The position numbers were made by a program, and so were the translations under genes. Shown piece by piece: positions 27,507 to 36,696 of a stretch of DNA of 64,000 nt. The stretch comes from CAYPPG01 sp964412555 (GTDB taxonomy: Bacteria > Hinthialibacterota > Hinthialibacteria > Hinthialibacterales > Hinthialibacteraceae), in NCBI GenBank assembly GCA_964412555.1, contig CAYPPG010000030.1, positions 23,191-87,190 of the forward strand, in the 5' to 3' direction. The notes beneath the pieces were generated by a model. That model saw nothing but the letters and a program-made list of their open reading frames with translations. It did no database searches and was not told where the DNA came from. Each line of letters begins with the position of its first letter. The first letter of the stretch is position 1.

Positions 27507-30500
27507 ATGAAAAAGCAAACCATTTATCTCATAGCATGGATATTCATGGCGGTTTTCGTTACCACCATCACCACCTATGCGTCGTTGGAAACGGGTTGGA
27601 GCGAACTGTTCGACAATCATTTCCCCAAAGCAGAAGCGGCCTTTGAAGAAGTGCTGCAATCGGCTCCGAATGAATCCGCTTTACAAGGATTAGTGCTGTG
27701 TGCTTTGGCACAAAACGAACCGCCGGCATTGTCTCATTGGTTAGGGGCTTTAATAACCACTTATCCCCAAAGCCCATATCTCCCTTGCTACTTGGCTCTC
27801 ATGGGAGAACCGGAACTCCAAGGCTGGCGTCCGCAAGATAAAATCGCCGTTTTGAAAAAAGCATTGCAGCAAAATCCCCCCATTTCTCATCGCCAGCAAA
27901 TCCTGTTCAAACTTGCGCAAGCACAAGACATGGTCCTCGATGACGAAACGGAAAACACTTCGCGAGAAGCGGGCATTCTGATCGATCACTGGAATCTCGT
28001 AGGGCCTTTTGGAAAGTACGGCGCTGCCGATTTCCTGCGTCCCTTCGGTCCGGAAGTGGAAATCAAATCCGCTTATGAGGGATGGCAGAAGGCGGTACAA
28101 ATTCACCCGCTCGAACAGACCGACAAAACCGGCTTGCTCGAGTTGGAGTCTCTTATCCACCCCGTTACGGGTATATTATACGCTTTCAACGTGATCGAAT
28201 CGCAAAGCGAAACAGAAGCCTATTTGACCATTCATTCTCCCTCCGAAATCCGGGTTTGGTGGGACGGTGAACCCATTGTGGAAAAATCCAATCTCTACTT
28301 GGATACATCCAAAGTGGTTTCCCTCAAAGTCCCGCTCCGGAAAGGCAAAATCCCGCTCGTCATCAAAACCCAGCGATACGACAATTGGTGGCTGCGAACA
28401 ACATTGCAATCCTTGGATGGAGAACCGCTTCAATTCCAATCGGCTCCGTTCCATGTTGAAGAATTTTCCGATCTTTACTTACGGCGTTTTGAATCCAAAC
28501 AACTTCGCTCCGAGGCCGAGTCGGGATTTACTTCTGATTATCCCTACTCTTTTCCCGATCCACAGAATACAGCGGAGAAACGTTCTCAACTTCTTTTTCA
28601 AGCATTGTGGCACAGCGACAAATCCGAATATGACCAGGCCAAACATTTGTTGTCCAAAGTGTCCGGGGAGGCGCCGAATAGCGCATTGGTATGGCAGCTG
28701 CAGGGGCACATCTCTCTCCGGCAGGCAAGTGCACGATCCGGTTCGAAAACCCGTTTTCAACAAGAAGCGGAAACGGCCTTTACACGCGCCTTGGAACTGG
28801 CTCCGTACTCGAAAGGCGCGCTGATCGGGCTTCAATCGTACTACCTGGACCGCGACCAAGTGGATCAGGCCCTGAAAATCATGGACGAACAGATCCGCCA
28901 ATATCCCGAGTTGCTCGAAAGCGGATATACCGGATTACTACACTATTCCTATGGAATATTGTATTCCCGGAAAGGGTTCGTCAATGAAGCGGCACAAGCG
29001 TTCGAAAAAGCACAGCAGAATTTTCTTCCCTCGCTGGAGGTGTATAACCGTCTGTTCGATTATTACGAACAAAACAACAATCGCCAAAAAGCGGGCCAGA
29101 TCATTCACGAGGCCTTGAAATTCTTCCCCGCTTTACTGACTTATTTGAACCGAGCCGCCCGTTTGGAGCCGGATCATACAGAGTTACCCAATATTGTTGA
29201 ATTATTCAACAAAACCATGGATATTCACCCAAACGGTTTGCAGTATGCTTTAGGTCTTGGGAGAACGCTGGAACAACAAGGAAAAGACAAAGAAGCATAT
29301 CTTTTTTATGAAAACTTGACAGAACGCTTCCCCGACCACCCGCAACCCAAAGAACGCCTTGCCTCTCTTGCATTCCTTCAATCGAAAAAGGATGAAGCGC
29401 TTGCCATCCACCAAGAATTGCATGATACTTTACCGCTCCGCATGGAACCTTTTCGTGTTCTACGCGATGTCGCTGAACGCTCTGATTTCCCCTATCAAAA
29501 ATATGATGTTCAGCTGGACGATATTGACATTACCAAAGCCGAGAAGTGGGACAAATCCCGCGCTTCCTCTATTTACCTACTCGACATCATGGTTCTCAAT
29601 TTATATGAGGATGGCACTTATGAACAATATATTCATCAAGCCGTGAAAATTCAGAATGAAGAAGGCAAGAGGAAATGGGCGGAGATCGTGATACCGCGCG
29701 GCTCGAATGTCGAGATTATCATGGCACGCACCATCACACCGGATGGAACCGAATGGGCTGTCTCCAACGTTCAAACCTTGAACAATGGTCAGTCTCTCTC
29801 CATGTACGGCGTCGAAGAGGGAGCCATCGTTGAATATGCCTACCTCGAACGCACTGGCAGTTGGAATCCAGGAGCCAACGTCAGTTCCGGCGGATATTTT
29901 TTCGGGGCGGAAGACGATCCCATGCTTCTTTCCAAACTGACCGTCATCAAGCCGGAATCCATTCCATTCCATCTGGATACCAATCCCGACGGCTTGTTCG
30001 CCAAAATCACTCACGAAGAAAACAAAACGATCTATGAGTGGGAACAATGGATGTCGGAAGGGATCAAACCGGAGCAATTTGATCCGCCTCTTTCGGAACG
30101 CGTTCCATCTTTGCAATGGAGCACTTGTCCGGATTGGCTCCCATTCGCAGAACGGCTTCGCGCTTCGGTTCATGGCTATGAAGAGAAATCCAATAAAATT
30201 GTTGAATTAGCCGATCACTTCAAAGAACTCAGTTCCTCCAAACAGGAATACATCCAAAAAGTCTATGATTGGGTTCGGGAAACCATTGAAGAATCGGCAG
30301 GAGGAACGACGACTGCCGATACGGTAGCCCTTCAGGCAGGACGAGCCTATCATAAAATCCGTTTGGCAAGACATTTTCTACGCCTCAATTCGATTCAATC
30401 CCATCTGGCTTTGGCGCTCGAAAACGACGAGCACGACGGTTTTCGCCCGTTGCCTTATCCGATCTATTCGGGAACACCGGTATTGATCATTCCGAAACAA

Positions 30501-31307
30501 TCCGAAATCGATGAGCGGACGGTCATGCATTTCAGCAACCGGTTTGCCCCCTTATCTCCTCTCGATACCATGCTCCGGAAAACAGTGGCCTTCATCTATG
30601 ACACACCGGTCCCCTATTTCCAACCGCTTGAACCGGATTTATGGCAACATGGCCTTCTTTCTCGCAAAATGAAACTCGAGTTACAACAGGACAGGAGCGC
30701 ATCCATCTCCGGAACCTACACCTATGCAAACGGATATGATTGGCAAATCCGTCAAGCTCTCACGAATCCGGAGGTTCGGCAACGCTTGGCCGATGCTCAA
30801 ATTGTCAACGACCTAAGCGGGATTCGTCTCGATCAATTTTCCATTGAAGATGTGGAAAACATCGACATCCCTCCTCGTTTGATTTTTAACGGATCGATTC
30901 CCGATGTAGCCCAACCGGGTGATTCGAACACCTTGAAACTCAATCCTGTGCTCGTTAAGGCAGAAGCGTCAGAACTCGTCAATGAAGTCACGCGGGAGTT
31001 TGCAATCGATTTTCAAGCCAGTCCGGTTCGGGAACCCCTCCACATCAGTATCGATGTTTCGGCCTTTTTGGATCGAGGAACACAATTTACCCTTCCTCAA
31101 AATACTGTAATCTTGAACGAATACGGCTATTATACATTGTTCTATGGTTGGAACGGCAGCGAAATCGTTGTCCGGCGCGCTTATCTCATTCCGCCCCAAA
31201 CCATTCACCCCCATAAATATAAAGGATTTGTGCAATTTTGCCGTGAAATCGACCGTGCCGAAGATCGCGATATCATCCTGAAACTTTCGAATGAAAAGGA
31301 ATCATGA
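27507..31307 (+). CDS. Paralogous TPR + DUF3857 protein with dead transglutaminase domain
   Basis: Protein of 1266 residues with the same overall plan as the upstream gene: signal peptide, TPR-like arrays (about 30-150 and 370-640), a jellyroll-like insert (about 195-310), DUF3857 (about 665-900) and a transglutaminase-like region (about 905-1010). In the last, the pattern GDCxDKA is replaced by GRAYHKI, so the catalytic cysteine is Ala947; the following helix and LALALEND strand are kept. The expected His/Asp partners are also not recognisable. It is therefore probably a non-catalytic partner or regulator of the protein upstream. Both share the C-terminal beta domain ending in a FCREID or FCRMID helix. 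Confidence 0.86.
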   Translation: MKKQTIYLIAWIFMAVFVTTITTYASLETGWSELFDNHFPKAEAAFEEVLQSAPNESALQGLVLCALAQNEPPALSHWLGALITTYPQSPYLPCYLALMGEPELQGWRPQDKIAVLKKALQQNPPISHRQQILFKLAQAQDMVLDDETENTSREAGILIDHWNLVGPFGKYGAADFLRPFGPEVEIKSAYEGWQKAVQIHPLEQTDKTGLLELESLIHPVTGILYAFNVIESQSETEAYLTIHSPSEIRVWWDGEPIVEKSNLYLDTSKVVSLKVPLRKGKIPLVIKTQRYDNWWLRTTLQSLDGEPLQFQSAPFHVEEFSDLYLRRFESKQLRSEAESGFTSDYPYSFPDPQNTAEKRSQLLFQALWHSDKSEYDQAKHLLSKVSGEAPNSALVWQLQGHISLRQASARSGSKTRFQQEAETAFTRALELAPYSKGALIGLQSYYLDRDQVDQALKIMDEQIRQYPELLESGYTGLLHYSYGILYSRKGFVNEAAQAFEKAQQNFLPSLEVYNRLFDYYEQNNNRQKAGQIIHEALKFFPALLTYLNRAARLEPDHTELPNIVELFNKTMDIHPNGLQYALGLGRTLEQQGKDKEAYLFYENLTERFPDHPQPKERLASLAFLQSKKDEALAIHQELHDTLPLRMEPFRVLRDVAERSDFPYQKYDVQLDDIDITKAEKWDKSRASSIYLLDIMVLNLYEDGTYEQYIHQAVKIQNEEGKRKWAEIVIPRGSNVEIIMARTITPDGTEWAVSNVQTLNNGQSLSMYGVEEGAIVEYAYLERTGSWNPGANVSSGGYFFGAEDDPMLLSKLTVIKPESIPFHLDTNPDGLFAKITHEENKTIYEWEQWMSEGIKPEQFDPPLSERVPSLQWSTCPDWLPFAERLRASVHGYEEKSNKIVELADHFKELSSSKQEYIQKVYDWVRETIEESAGGTTTADTVALQAGRAYHKIRLARHFLRLNSIQSHLALALENDEHDGFRPLPYPIYSGTPVLIIPKQSEIDERTVMHFSNRFAPLSPLDTMLRKTVAFIYDTPVPYFQPLEPDLWQHGLLSRKMKLELQQDRSASISGTYTYANGYDWQIRQALTNPEVRQRLADAQIVNDLSGIRLDQFSIEDVENIDIPPRLIFNGSIPDVAQPGDSNTLKLNPVLVKAEASELVNEVTREFAIDFQASPVREPLHISIDVSAFLDRGTQFTLPQNTVILNEYGYYTLFYGWNGSEIVVRRAYLIPPQTIHPHKYKGFVQFCREIDRAEDRDIILKLSNEKES

Positions 31308-31436
31308 ACTTGTAAAATGAAAGAAAGGGGTTACGATTAGAGTATTACCAATTGATCAATTTTGTGACGATAGAGGGATTGTATTATTCTTTCAAAAGAT
31401 CGACCCCATTCCATTCTAATAGCAGACGATTCGCGT

Positions 31437-32543
31437 GTGGACTGCTTATCGATGCAAAAACTGCTGGAAGACGCGGGATTTAAGGTGTTTTTTGCGTTTA
31501 CTCAATCTGAACTATTTCATTTTTGCAAACAACGTCACCCCAATCTGATCATCCTCGGTTTTGAGGAGTTGGCAAAACCATCCAATCACCAACTCTGTCA
31601 ACAGTTGAAAGCATTGTTGAACGATCAAGGCATCTTCATCCCCGTCATGCTTCTAACCAGTCACAACGAAACGGAGATGCGAATCGAAGGGTTCGAATGC
31701 GGTGCCGACGATTACATGATCAAACCCCCCGCCAAACAGGAACTGGTAGCCCGCATTCGTGTTCTTCTGCGCAACCAAGCGCTACAAAACGAATTGCGGG
31801 AAGCTCACAAAAAATTACGGAGGGAATTCAAAATCATCGGGGAAATCCAACGCTCCTTTCTTCCGAGTGAATTCCCCTCTCATTCCTATATTAGACTCGC
31901 AGCCTGTTATGAACCGTCACAACTGGCCGGTGGTGATTATTACGATGTGATCGAGATCGATGATGAGCACTGGGGTCTCGTCATGGCCGATATCGCCGGA
32001 CATGGAGTTTCTGCTGCGGTCGTCATGGCATTGACACAATGGACAGTCAAAGAATTTGCCGGCGGAATCACATCACCCAGTGAAGCATTGACAAAATTCA
32101 ATGAAGTTCTCACTCGCCACCTGACCTCGGATCATTTCGTAACCATGTTTTATGGAGTATTGAATCTGAAGACCATGAAACTAACGTACGCATCCGCCGG
32201 CCACGGAGCGATGATCCATTATTCTTCTGAACATAATATGATCAAAAAGTTGAAAACCGAAAACGGATTTCCCCTGAAATCCTTCGAAGGTGACCAATAC
32301 GATGAAAGATCGACAATAATCGGCCCGAAAGATGTCATCCTTCTCTTTACAGACGGCGTTGTCGAAGTGATGGACGAAAATCACATTCTGTATGGCATCG
32401 AACGGCTCGGGTCTCTTTTATTCAATCACAATTCGAAATCCCCCCAAGAAATCGTCGATCTTATTCTGAACGATACGCTCAAGTTTCAGAAAGATATCAA
32501 TCGTTATGATGATTTCACCCTTCTAGTGTTGAAACACATCTAA
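31437..32543 (+). CDS. PP2C/SpoIIE-type phosphatase with degenerate receiver domain
   Basis: From the first standard start (GTG 31437) the protein has 368 residues: a receiver domain (about 1-115), a coiled coil (about 115-140) and an RsbU/SpoIIE-type PP2C phosphatase (about 145-368) with metal-site motifs GGDYYDV, DIAGHGVSAAVV and DDFTLLVL. Such enzymes dephosphorylate anti-sigma-antagonist proteins in partner-switching systems. The reading frame extends upstream to 31374, and codons 31407-31436 encode HSILIADDSRV, the missing first strand with the acidic pair; no ATG, GTG or TTG precedes it in frame, so the true start is probably a rare ATT at 31383 or 31386, after GAGGG. The phosphoacceptor position reads LIILGFEEL, with Gly in place of Asp. 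Confidence 0.87.
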   Translation: MDCLSMQKLLEDAGFKVFFAFTQSELFHFCKQRHPNLIILGFEELAKPSNHQLCQQLKALLNDQGIFIPVMLLTSHNETEMRIEGFECGADDYMIKPPAKQELVARIRVLLRNQALQNELREAHKKLRREFKIIGEIQRSFLPSEFPSHSYIRLAACYEPSQLAGGDYYDVIEIDDEHWGLVMADIAGHGVSAAVVMALTQWTVKEFAGGITSPSEALTKFNEVLTRHLTSDHFVTMFYGVLNLKTMKLTYASAGHGAMIHYSSEHNMIKKLKTENGFPLKSFEGDQYDERSTIIGPKDVILLFTDGVVEVMDENHILYGIERLGSLLFNHNSKSPQEIVDLILNDTLKFQKDINRYDDFTLLVLKHI

Positions 32544-32854
32544 AAGCCTGCCGCCAGTTGATTGGCCATCGCCATCGCTTCTTCCGCAGCCGGAATCATC
32601 CCCATTTTCACATACACACGGGATAAATTGGTATACATGAGTGGTTCTTTCGGATCAAGTTCCACCGCTTTCTTGGCAGCCTCAACCGCCTGATCCAACT
32701 GATTCAACTGCTGATGCGCCATTGAAAGCGCCATATGGATTTCGGCATCGTCGGGAACGAATTCCAATGCCTTCCGGTATTCTTCAATGGCGTCCGCATG
32801 GTTCCCTTGGCTATACAGCATCAACCCTTGATTGTAATGTTCCTCTTTTGACAT
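32540..32854 (-). CDS. TPR-repeat protein
   Basis: Protein of 104 residues, almost entirely three tetratricopeptide repeats: HYNQGLMLYSQGNHADAIEE, then EIHMALSMAHQQLNQLDQAV, then LMYTNLSRVYVKMGMIPAAE. It has no signal peptide, so it is probably a cytoplasmic protein-binding adaptor. It converges on the phosphatase gene with a 4-bp overlap of the 3' ends. A GGAGTG sequence stands upstream of the start. Confidence 0.88.
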   Translation of the reverse strand: MSKEEHYNQGLMLYSQGNHADAIEEYRKALEFVPDDAEIHMALSMAHQQLNQLDQAVEAAKKAVELDPKEPLMYTNLSRVYVKMGMIPAAEEAMAMANQLAAGF

Positions 32855-32899
32855 CGTTCCACACTCCTTGAATCGTTGTTTATCAAAACGGGTAGAATT

Positions 32900-33264
32900 T
32901 TACCCCAAGGGGATTAAAGAAGACAACCATTTACCCCAACGGGATTAAAGAAGACAGCCATTTACCCCAACGGGGTTANNNNNNNNNNNNNNNNNNNNNN
33001 NNNNNNNNNNNNNNNNNNNNNNNNNNNNNNNNNNNNNNNNNNNNNNNNNNNNNNNNNNNNNNNNNNNNNNNNNNNNNNAAGAAGACAACCATTTAATCCA
33101 ACGGGATTAAAGAAGATAGCCATTTACCCCAACAGGGTTAAAGAAGACAACCATTTAATCCAACGGGATTAAAGAAGACAGCCATTTACCCCAACGGGGT
33201 TAAAGAAGACAACCATTTAATCCAACGGGATTAAAGAAGATAGCCATTTACCCCAACGGGGTTA
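32900..33264. repeat. 31-bp minisatellite interrupted by an assembly gap
   Basis: Head-to-tail 31-bp units with core AAGAAGACAACCATTTA followed by ATCCAACGGGATTA or CCCCAACGGGGTTA. After the gap the two variants alternate, so the higher-order period is 62 bp. Each unit carries a small palindrome (CCCCAACGGGG or ATCCAACGGGAT). A gap of exactly 100 N hides the real length. No spacers are present, so this is not a CRISPR array. Confidence 0.9.
32979..33078. other. Assembly gap, 100 N
   Basis: Placeholder run of exactly 100 N inside the 31-bp tandem array; the real length is unknown. Confidence 0.98.
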
Positions 33265-33345
33265 AAGAAGACAGCCAGTGGGCAACGCCCCTGGAAATGG
33301 CCAACAATCATATCCATCCGCCCTGAAGGGGTGGCAGTAAAAAAC
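33265..33345. repeat. Palindromic repeat block closing the minisatellite
   Basis: AAGAAGACAGCCAGTGGGC with AACGCCCCTGG is the same module as at 14900-14935, followed by GCCCTGAAGGGG. It joins the minisatellite on the left and is followed by about 80 bp of AT-rich DNA before the convergent kinase gene. Confidence 0.65.
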
Positions 33346-33426
33346 TACCCACTAAAACGTTATACGAGAAAGTATAGCCATCTGAAATAAATATAAGATG
33401 GAATTTATGGAAAAAATAATTTCAAG

Positions 33427-34929
33427 TTACTCTTCTATCGGAGAAGTTGCCTGCGCTTTGATCTGAGACAAAAACACACTGAATGTACTTCCTTCTCCTT
33501 CCCGGCTTTGCAAGGAGATCGCTCCCCCGAGTAATTCGGTTAATTCTTTCGTAATGGCAAGCCCTAATCCCACACCGGTGATTCCTTTATCATTTTGATC
33601 GCCGCGGGTGAACTCATTGAATATTTTCTCTTGATCCTCAACGCTGATTCCTGGTCCGGTATCTCGAACAAGCAAGGCAAGAGAGGAATGATCGTGTGAT
33701 TTCGCGACCAGCTCCACATATCCCTTTTCCGTAAACTTGATGGCATTTCCGATCAGATTCTGCAAAATAGAGTATAATTTCACTCGATCCGTGTGAAATT
33801 CGTGAAATTGACCGTCATAAGACAATCGTAGTTCAAGTCCCTTATTTTCGGCCATGGGACGCATATTGTCGACCACATCGTTCAGAAAATCTTTCAGTAC
33901 AAATGTCTCCGGTTCGATGTTCACTTGCCCGCTTTTCAACCGGGATAATTCCAAAATCCCATCGATGATGTTCAGCAGTACTTTGACATTTCGCTCCACG
34001 AGTTGCATGGCTTGTTTTTGTTTATCAGTAGCCGGGCCATACATTTCCTCTTGAACCATATCACACGAACCGATAATACTGTTGAGAGGCGCACGTAAAT
34101 CATGGGAAAGACGGGCATATAAGCGGTTTTTGGCTTTTTGGAGTTTGTTTAACTGCTCATTGGTCTTCCGCAGTTGGCCGGCCACCGCTTCGATTTCTCT
34201 TGTATGCTTTTGAATCCGGTGAATATAGGCTTCCCGCTCCCCTTCGTGATGTTGAATCAAAACCAACGTAAAAATGGCAAAAGGCAGCACAATCGCAAGA
34301 AAGAGGATCAATCCCAGCGTCGTGACAAAGGAAACCACTTCCTTCAATTTTTCCTCGACAGCGGATTCCATCTGATGCACACCGATGAGCCAACTCTCTC
34401 CGTCAATCACAATCCGCCGAAAATCCACCAATAGGCCGCCGTCTTTTCCCATCAGCCGGCCATACGCCTGCGTCAACTGAGGGGTTTCCAATAAACGGGG
34501 AATCTTGAACTCCTGCAATCCACCTTCTCCCGGCAAAATCAAAGTAAATTGCCGGGCGGATTTCGGCTCTTGATCCCGGTCCAATCCGGGATACGCCTGC
34601 AGTTGAAGATCCGAGTCGATCAAACAAATATAACCTTGTCCCGGCATACTGAATGAATCCACAACCGACTGAATCGCATCCAGCCATTCCTCTTTCGAAT
34701 CATAATTTTTACGAGATTCCTTGAGATACAGTTCAAATCCATTGGATATCGCATCGTTGTCCCGCATCACTTGATTGAACAAAATTTCACGAAATTTCAT
34801 CACAATTTGATATCCGGTTATCGGTAGGCCGATCGCAAGCACAAAGGCCAATGTCGTGATGATCAGCCAAAAAACACGCCGGTAGGTTTGATATTTCAGC
34901 GAAACATCTCCGGCAACCTTGGTTTTCAT
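33427..34929 (-). CDS. Membrane sensor histidine kinase with Cache-like sensor
   Basis: Protein of 500 residues. Helix one (about 20-42) and helix two (about 198-226) enclose a periplasmic domain of about 155 residues that looks like a single Cache sensor (PGQGYICLIDSDLQLQAYPG). A coiled coil (about 230-268) leads to a HisKA domain with His276 in ARLSHDLRAPLNSIIG, and a HATPase domain with NLIGNAIKFTEKG, DTGPGI and GVGLGLAITKELTELLGG. No response regulator gene is adjacent, so it is an orphan kinase here. The gene is divergent from the GT39-like gene, and both starts share an 81-bp intergenic region. Confidence 0.92.
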   Translation of the reverse strand: MKTKVAGDVSLKYQTYRRVFWLIITTLAFVLAIGLPITGYQIVMKFREILFNQVMRDNDAISNGFELYLKESRKNYDSKEEWLDAIQSVVDSFSMPGQGYICLIDSDLQLQAYPGLDRDQEPKSARQFTLILPGEGGLQEFKIPRLLETPQLTQAYGRLMGKDGGLLVDFRRIVIDGESWLIGVHQMESAVEEKLKEVVSFVTTLGLILFLAIVLPFAIFTLVLIQHHEGEREAYIHRIQKHTREIEAVAGQLRKTNEQLNKLQKAKNRLYARLSHDLRAPLNSIIGSCDMVQEEMYGPATDKQKQAMQLVERNVKVLLNIIDGILELSRLKSGQVNIEPETFVLKDFLNDVVDNMRPMAENKGLELRLSYDGQFHEFHTDRVKLYSILQNLIGNAIKFTEKGYVELVAKSHDHSSLALLVRDTGPGISVEDQEKIFNEFTRGDQNDKGITGVGLGLAITKELTELLGGAISLQSREGEGSTFSVFLSQIKAQATSPIEE

Positions 34930-35010
34930 GTCATCCTCGGGTGAAATAAACTCAAAATTTATGTTATATTGTGGTCAATTCAATTTTTTGTCAATCAGTT
35001 GTCTCAGCCC

Positions 35011-36690
35011 ATGAATCAACGTTATGTATTCTTATTGATACTCCTTTTTGTTCTTGTATTCGCCATACGGTTTTGCAGTCTGGGTACCAATCCCCCCGGC
35101 TTTTTCCGAGATGAAGCGGATAAGGGATATACTACTTATACTTTAATCGAAACCGGCAAAGACCAACGGGGAACCTCATGGCCGATCTTCGTTCAAGCAT
35201 TGCATGTCACGACCTCTTCGGTCTATCAATATCTCGATATCCCGGCCGTAAAGGCGATAGGACTGAATGAAACGGCCGTGCGTCTTCCTGCCTGCCTTGC
35301 CGGAACGTTTTCCGTGCTTGTCGCCGCATGGCTTGCCGGGAAATGGTGGGGACCAATCTATGGATTGTGGGCTGGGCTGTTTCTCGCTCTCTCCCCATGG
35401 AGTCTTTTACTAAGCCGCTGGGCCAATCAATCTATATTGCTGACCCTTTGGATTCCACTCGGTGTCTTGTGTCTGGATCAAGCCTGGCAAAAAAATATCC
35501 ATTCGGGTAACAAGGATAAGCGAAGTCTAGCCCTTGCCGGTAGGGGCGGTTCGCGAACCGCCCCTACGAGAACGATTCCGCCAGAATTACTCCGTTCACA
35601 CAAAAAATCCTATTTCTGGACTGCCGCCTCGGTCGTCTTTTTTCTTCTCGCTCTCTATACCTACGCTCCGGCGAGATTGTTCATCCCCGTCTTTGTTTTC
35701 TTGCTTTGGGTGATGTATCTTATACGAACACAATTACAATCCATTTTCCAACAGCAGGATTTCTTTATTGCATCCTTCTTTGGGATATTGTTTCTGATAG
35801 GCGCGATTCCACTTATCCAGCATCATCTTTTCGAGCAGGCGGAAAGCACAGCACGATTGTCGCGGATTTATATCTTCGACGGACGCCCCTTCTTTGCCGT
35901 GTTGATGGAATGGATTTCCAATTATTTCCTCCACCTTTCCCCCAACTTTTTATTTGTACACGGGGACTCCAACATACGCCACCATACCCAGTTGTTTGGT
36001 CAAGTACATTGGTATCTTTTCCCTCTCCTTTTCGCCGGTTTGGTGCAGGCATTTCGTACTCGATCACGGGAAGCAGTGATCTTGCTGATTTGGTTCTTTT
36101 GCTTTCCAATCTCTGCAGCCTGCACGCGGGAAAGCATCCCTCATGCTTTACGAAGCATATTCGCGATTCCCCCAATTCAACTTCTCTCCGTGTATGGATT
36201 GAAAACACTTTGGGAGCATCAGGATTTTTTCCGGGAACGCTTTTCGGATAACGCAGTTAAATGTGTGAAAAATATCTGGCTAATCTTGTTGGTTGTGCTC
36301 CCCACCCTGTATCTGTACGATCTCTTTTTTCAATACCCGAAATCCGACGAAGCCGCTTTCGCATGGGAATACGGCTATCGCGACGCGATCGATTGGTGGC
36401 AGGATCACCACACTGATGTGGATCGAACCGTCGTTTCAGGGATCGCCGAATATCCCTACATCTTTTTTCTTTTTTATGACCATTACCCGCCGCAGCAATG
36501 GACGGAAACCGGTCAAATCGAAAACGTTCTCTTTCTCCCTACCGGCCAACCGGTCGGCGCTTACAATCGCATGGAAAACGAAACGATTCTCTTTCTGGCA
36601 CGTCCGAACGAACTCCCTCAATACCAACCGGACAAAGTGATTCTCACTCCTTCAAGAATCGCAATCTGGAAATGGGTGGAATTGCAATAA
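35011..36690 (+). CDS. GT39/ArnT-like membrane glycosyltransferase carrying in-frame repeats
   Basis: Protein of 559 residues with about ten membrane helices. The first periplasmic loop has the acidic FRDEADKGY motif, as in the dolichyl-phosphate mannosyltransferase/ArnT (PMT) superfamily that transfers sugars from polyprenyl-phosphate donors to lipids or proteins. Residues about 166-187 (GNKDKRSLALAGRGGSRTAP and the next residues) are encoded by two intergenic-type repeats inserted in frame between helices. The frame stays open, and helices continue on both sides (LTLWIPLGVLCLDQAW before, WTAASVVFFLLALYTYAPAR after). ATG 35011 is preferred to TTG 34969. The acceptor substrate is unknown. Confidence 0.8.
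   Translation: MNQRYVFLLILLFVLVFAIRFCSLGTNPPGFFRDEADKGYTTYTLIETGKDQRGTSWPIFVQALHVTTSSVYQYLDIPAVKAIGLNETAVRLPACLAGTFSVLVAAWLAGKWWGPIYGLWAGLFLALSPWSLLLSRWANQSILLTLWIPLGVLCLDQAWQKNIHSGNKDKRSLALAGRGGSRTAPTRTIPPELLRSHKKSYFWTAASVVFFLLALYTYAPARLFIPVFVFLLWVMYLIRTQLQSIFQQQDFFIASFFGILFLIGAIPLIQHHLFEQAESTARLSRIYIFDGRPFFAVLMEWISNYFLHLSPNFLFVHGDSNIRHHTQLFGQVHWYLFPLLFAGLVQAFRTRSREAVILLIWFFCFPISAACTRESIPHALRSIFAIPPIQLLSVYGLKTLWEHQDFFRERFSDNAVKCVKNIWLILLVVLPTLYLYDLFFQYPKSDEAAFAWEYGYRDAIDWWQDHHTDVDRTVVSGIAEYPYIFFLFYDHYPPQQWTETGQIENVLFLPTGQPVGAYNRMENETILFLARPNELPQYQPDKVILTPSRIAIWKWVELQ
35505..35566. repeat. Two palindromic repeats inside a coding sequence
   Basis: A GGGTAACAAGGATAAGCGAA/GTCTAGCCCTTGCC unit (35505-35541, the same family as 39817-39851) is followed directly by the perfect 22-bp palindrome also found at 13345-13366. 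Together they add about 62 bp and keep the reading frame of the membrane protein open. Confidence 0.85.
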
Positions 36691-36696
36691 TCCTCC

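Noticed and set aside
32900..33264. Possible CRISPR array
   Set aside because: Units are contiguous 31-mers without unique spacers, and no cas gene is present; the same applies to the 33-bp array.
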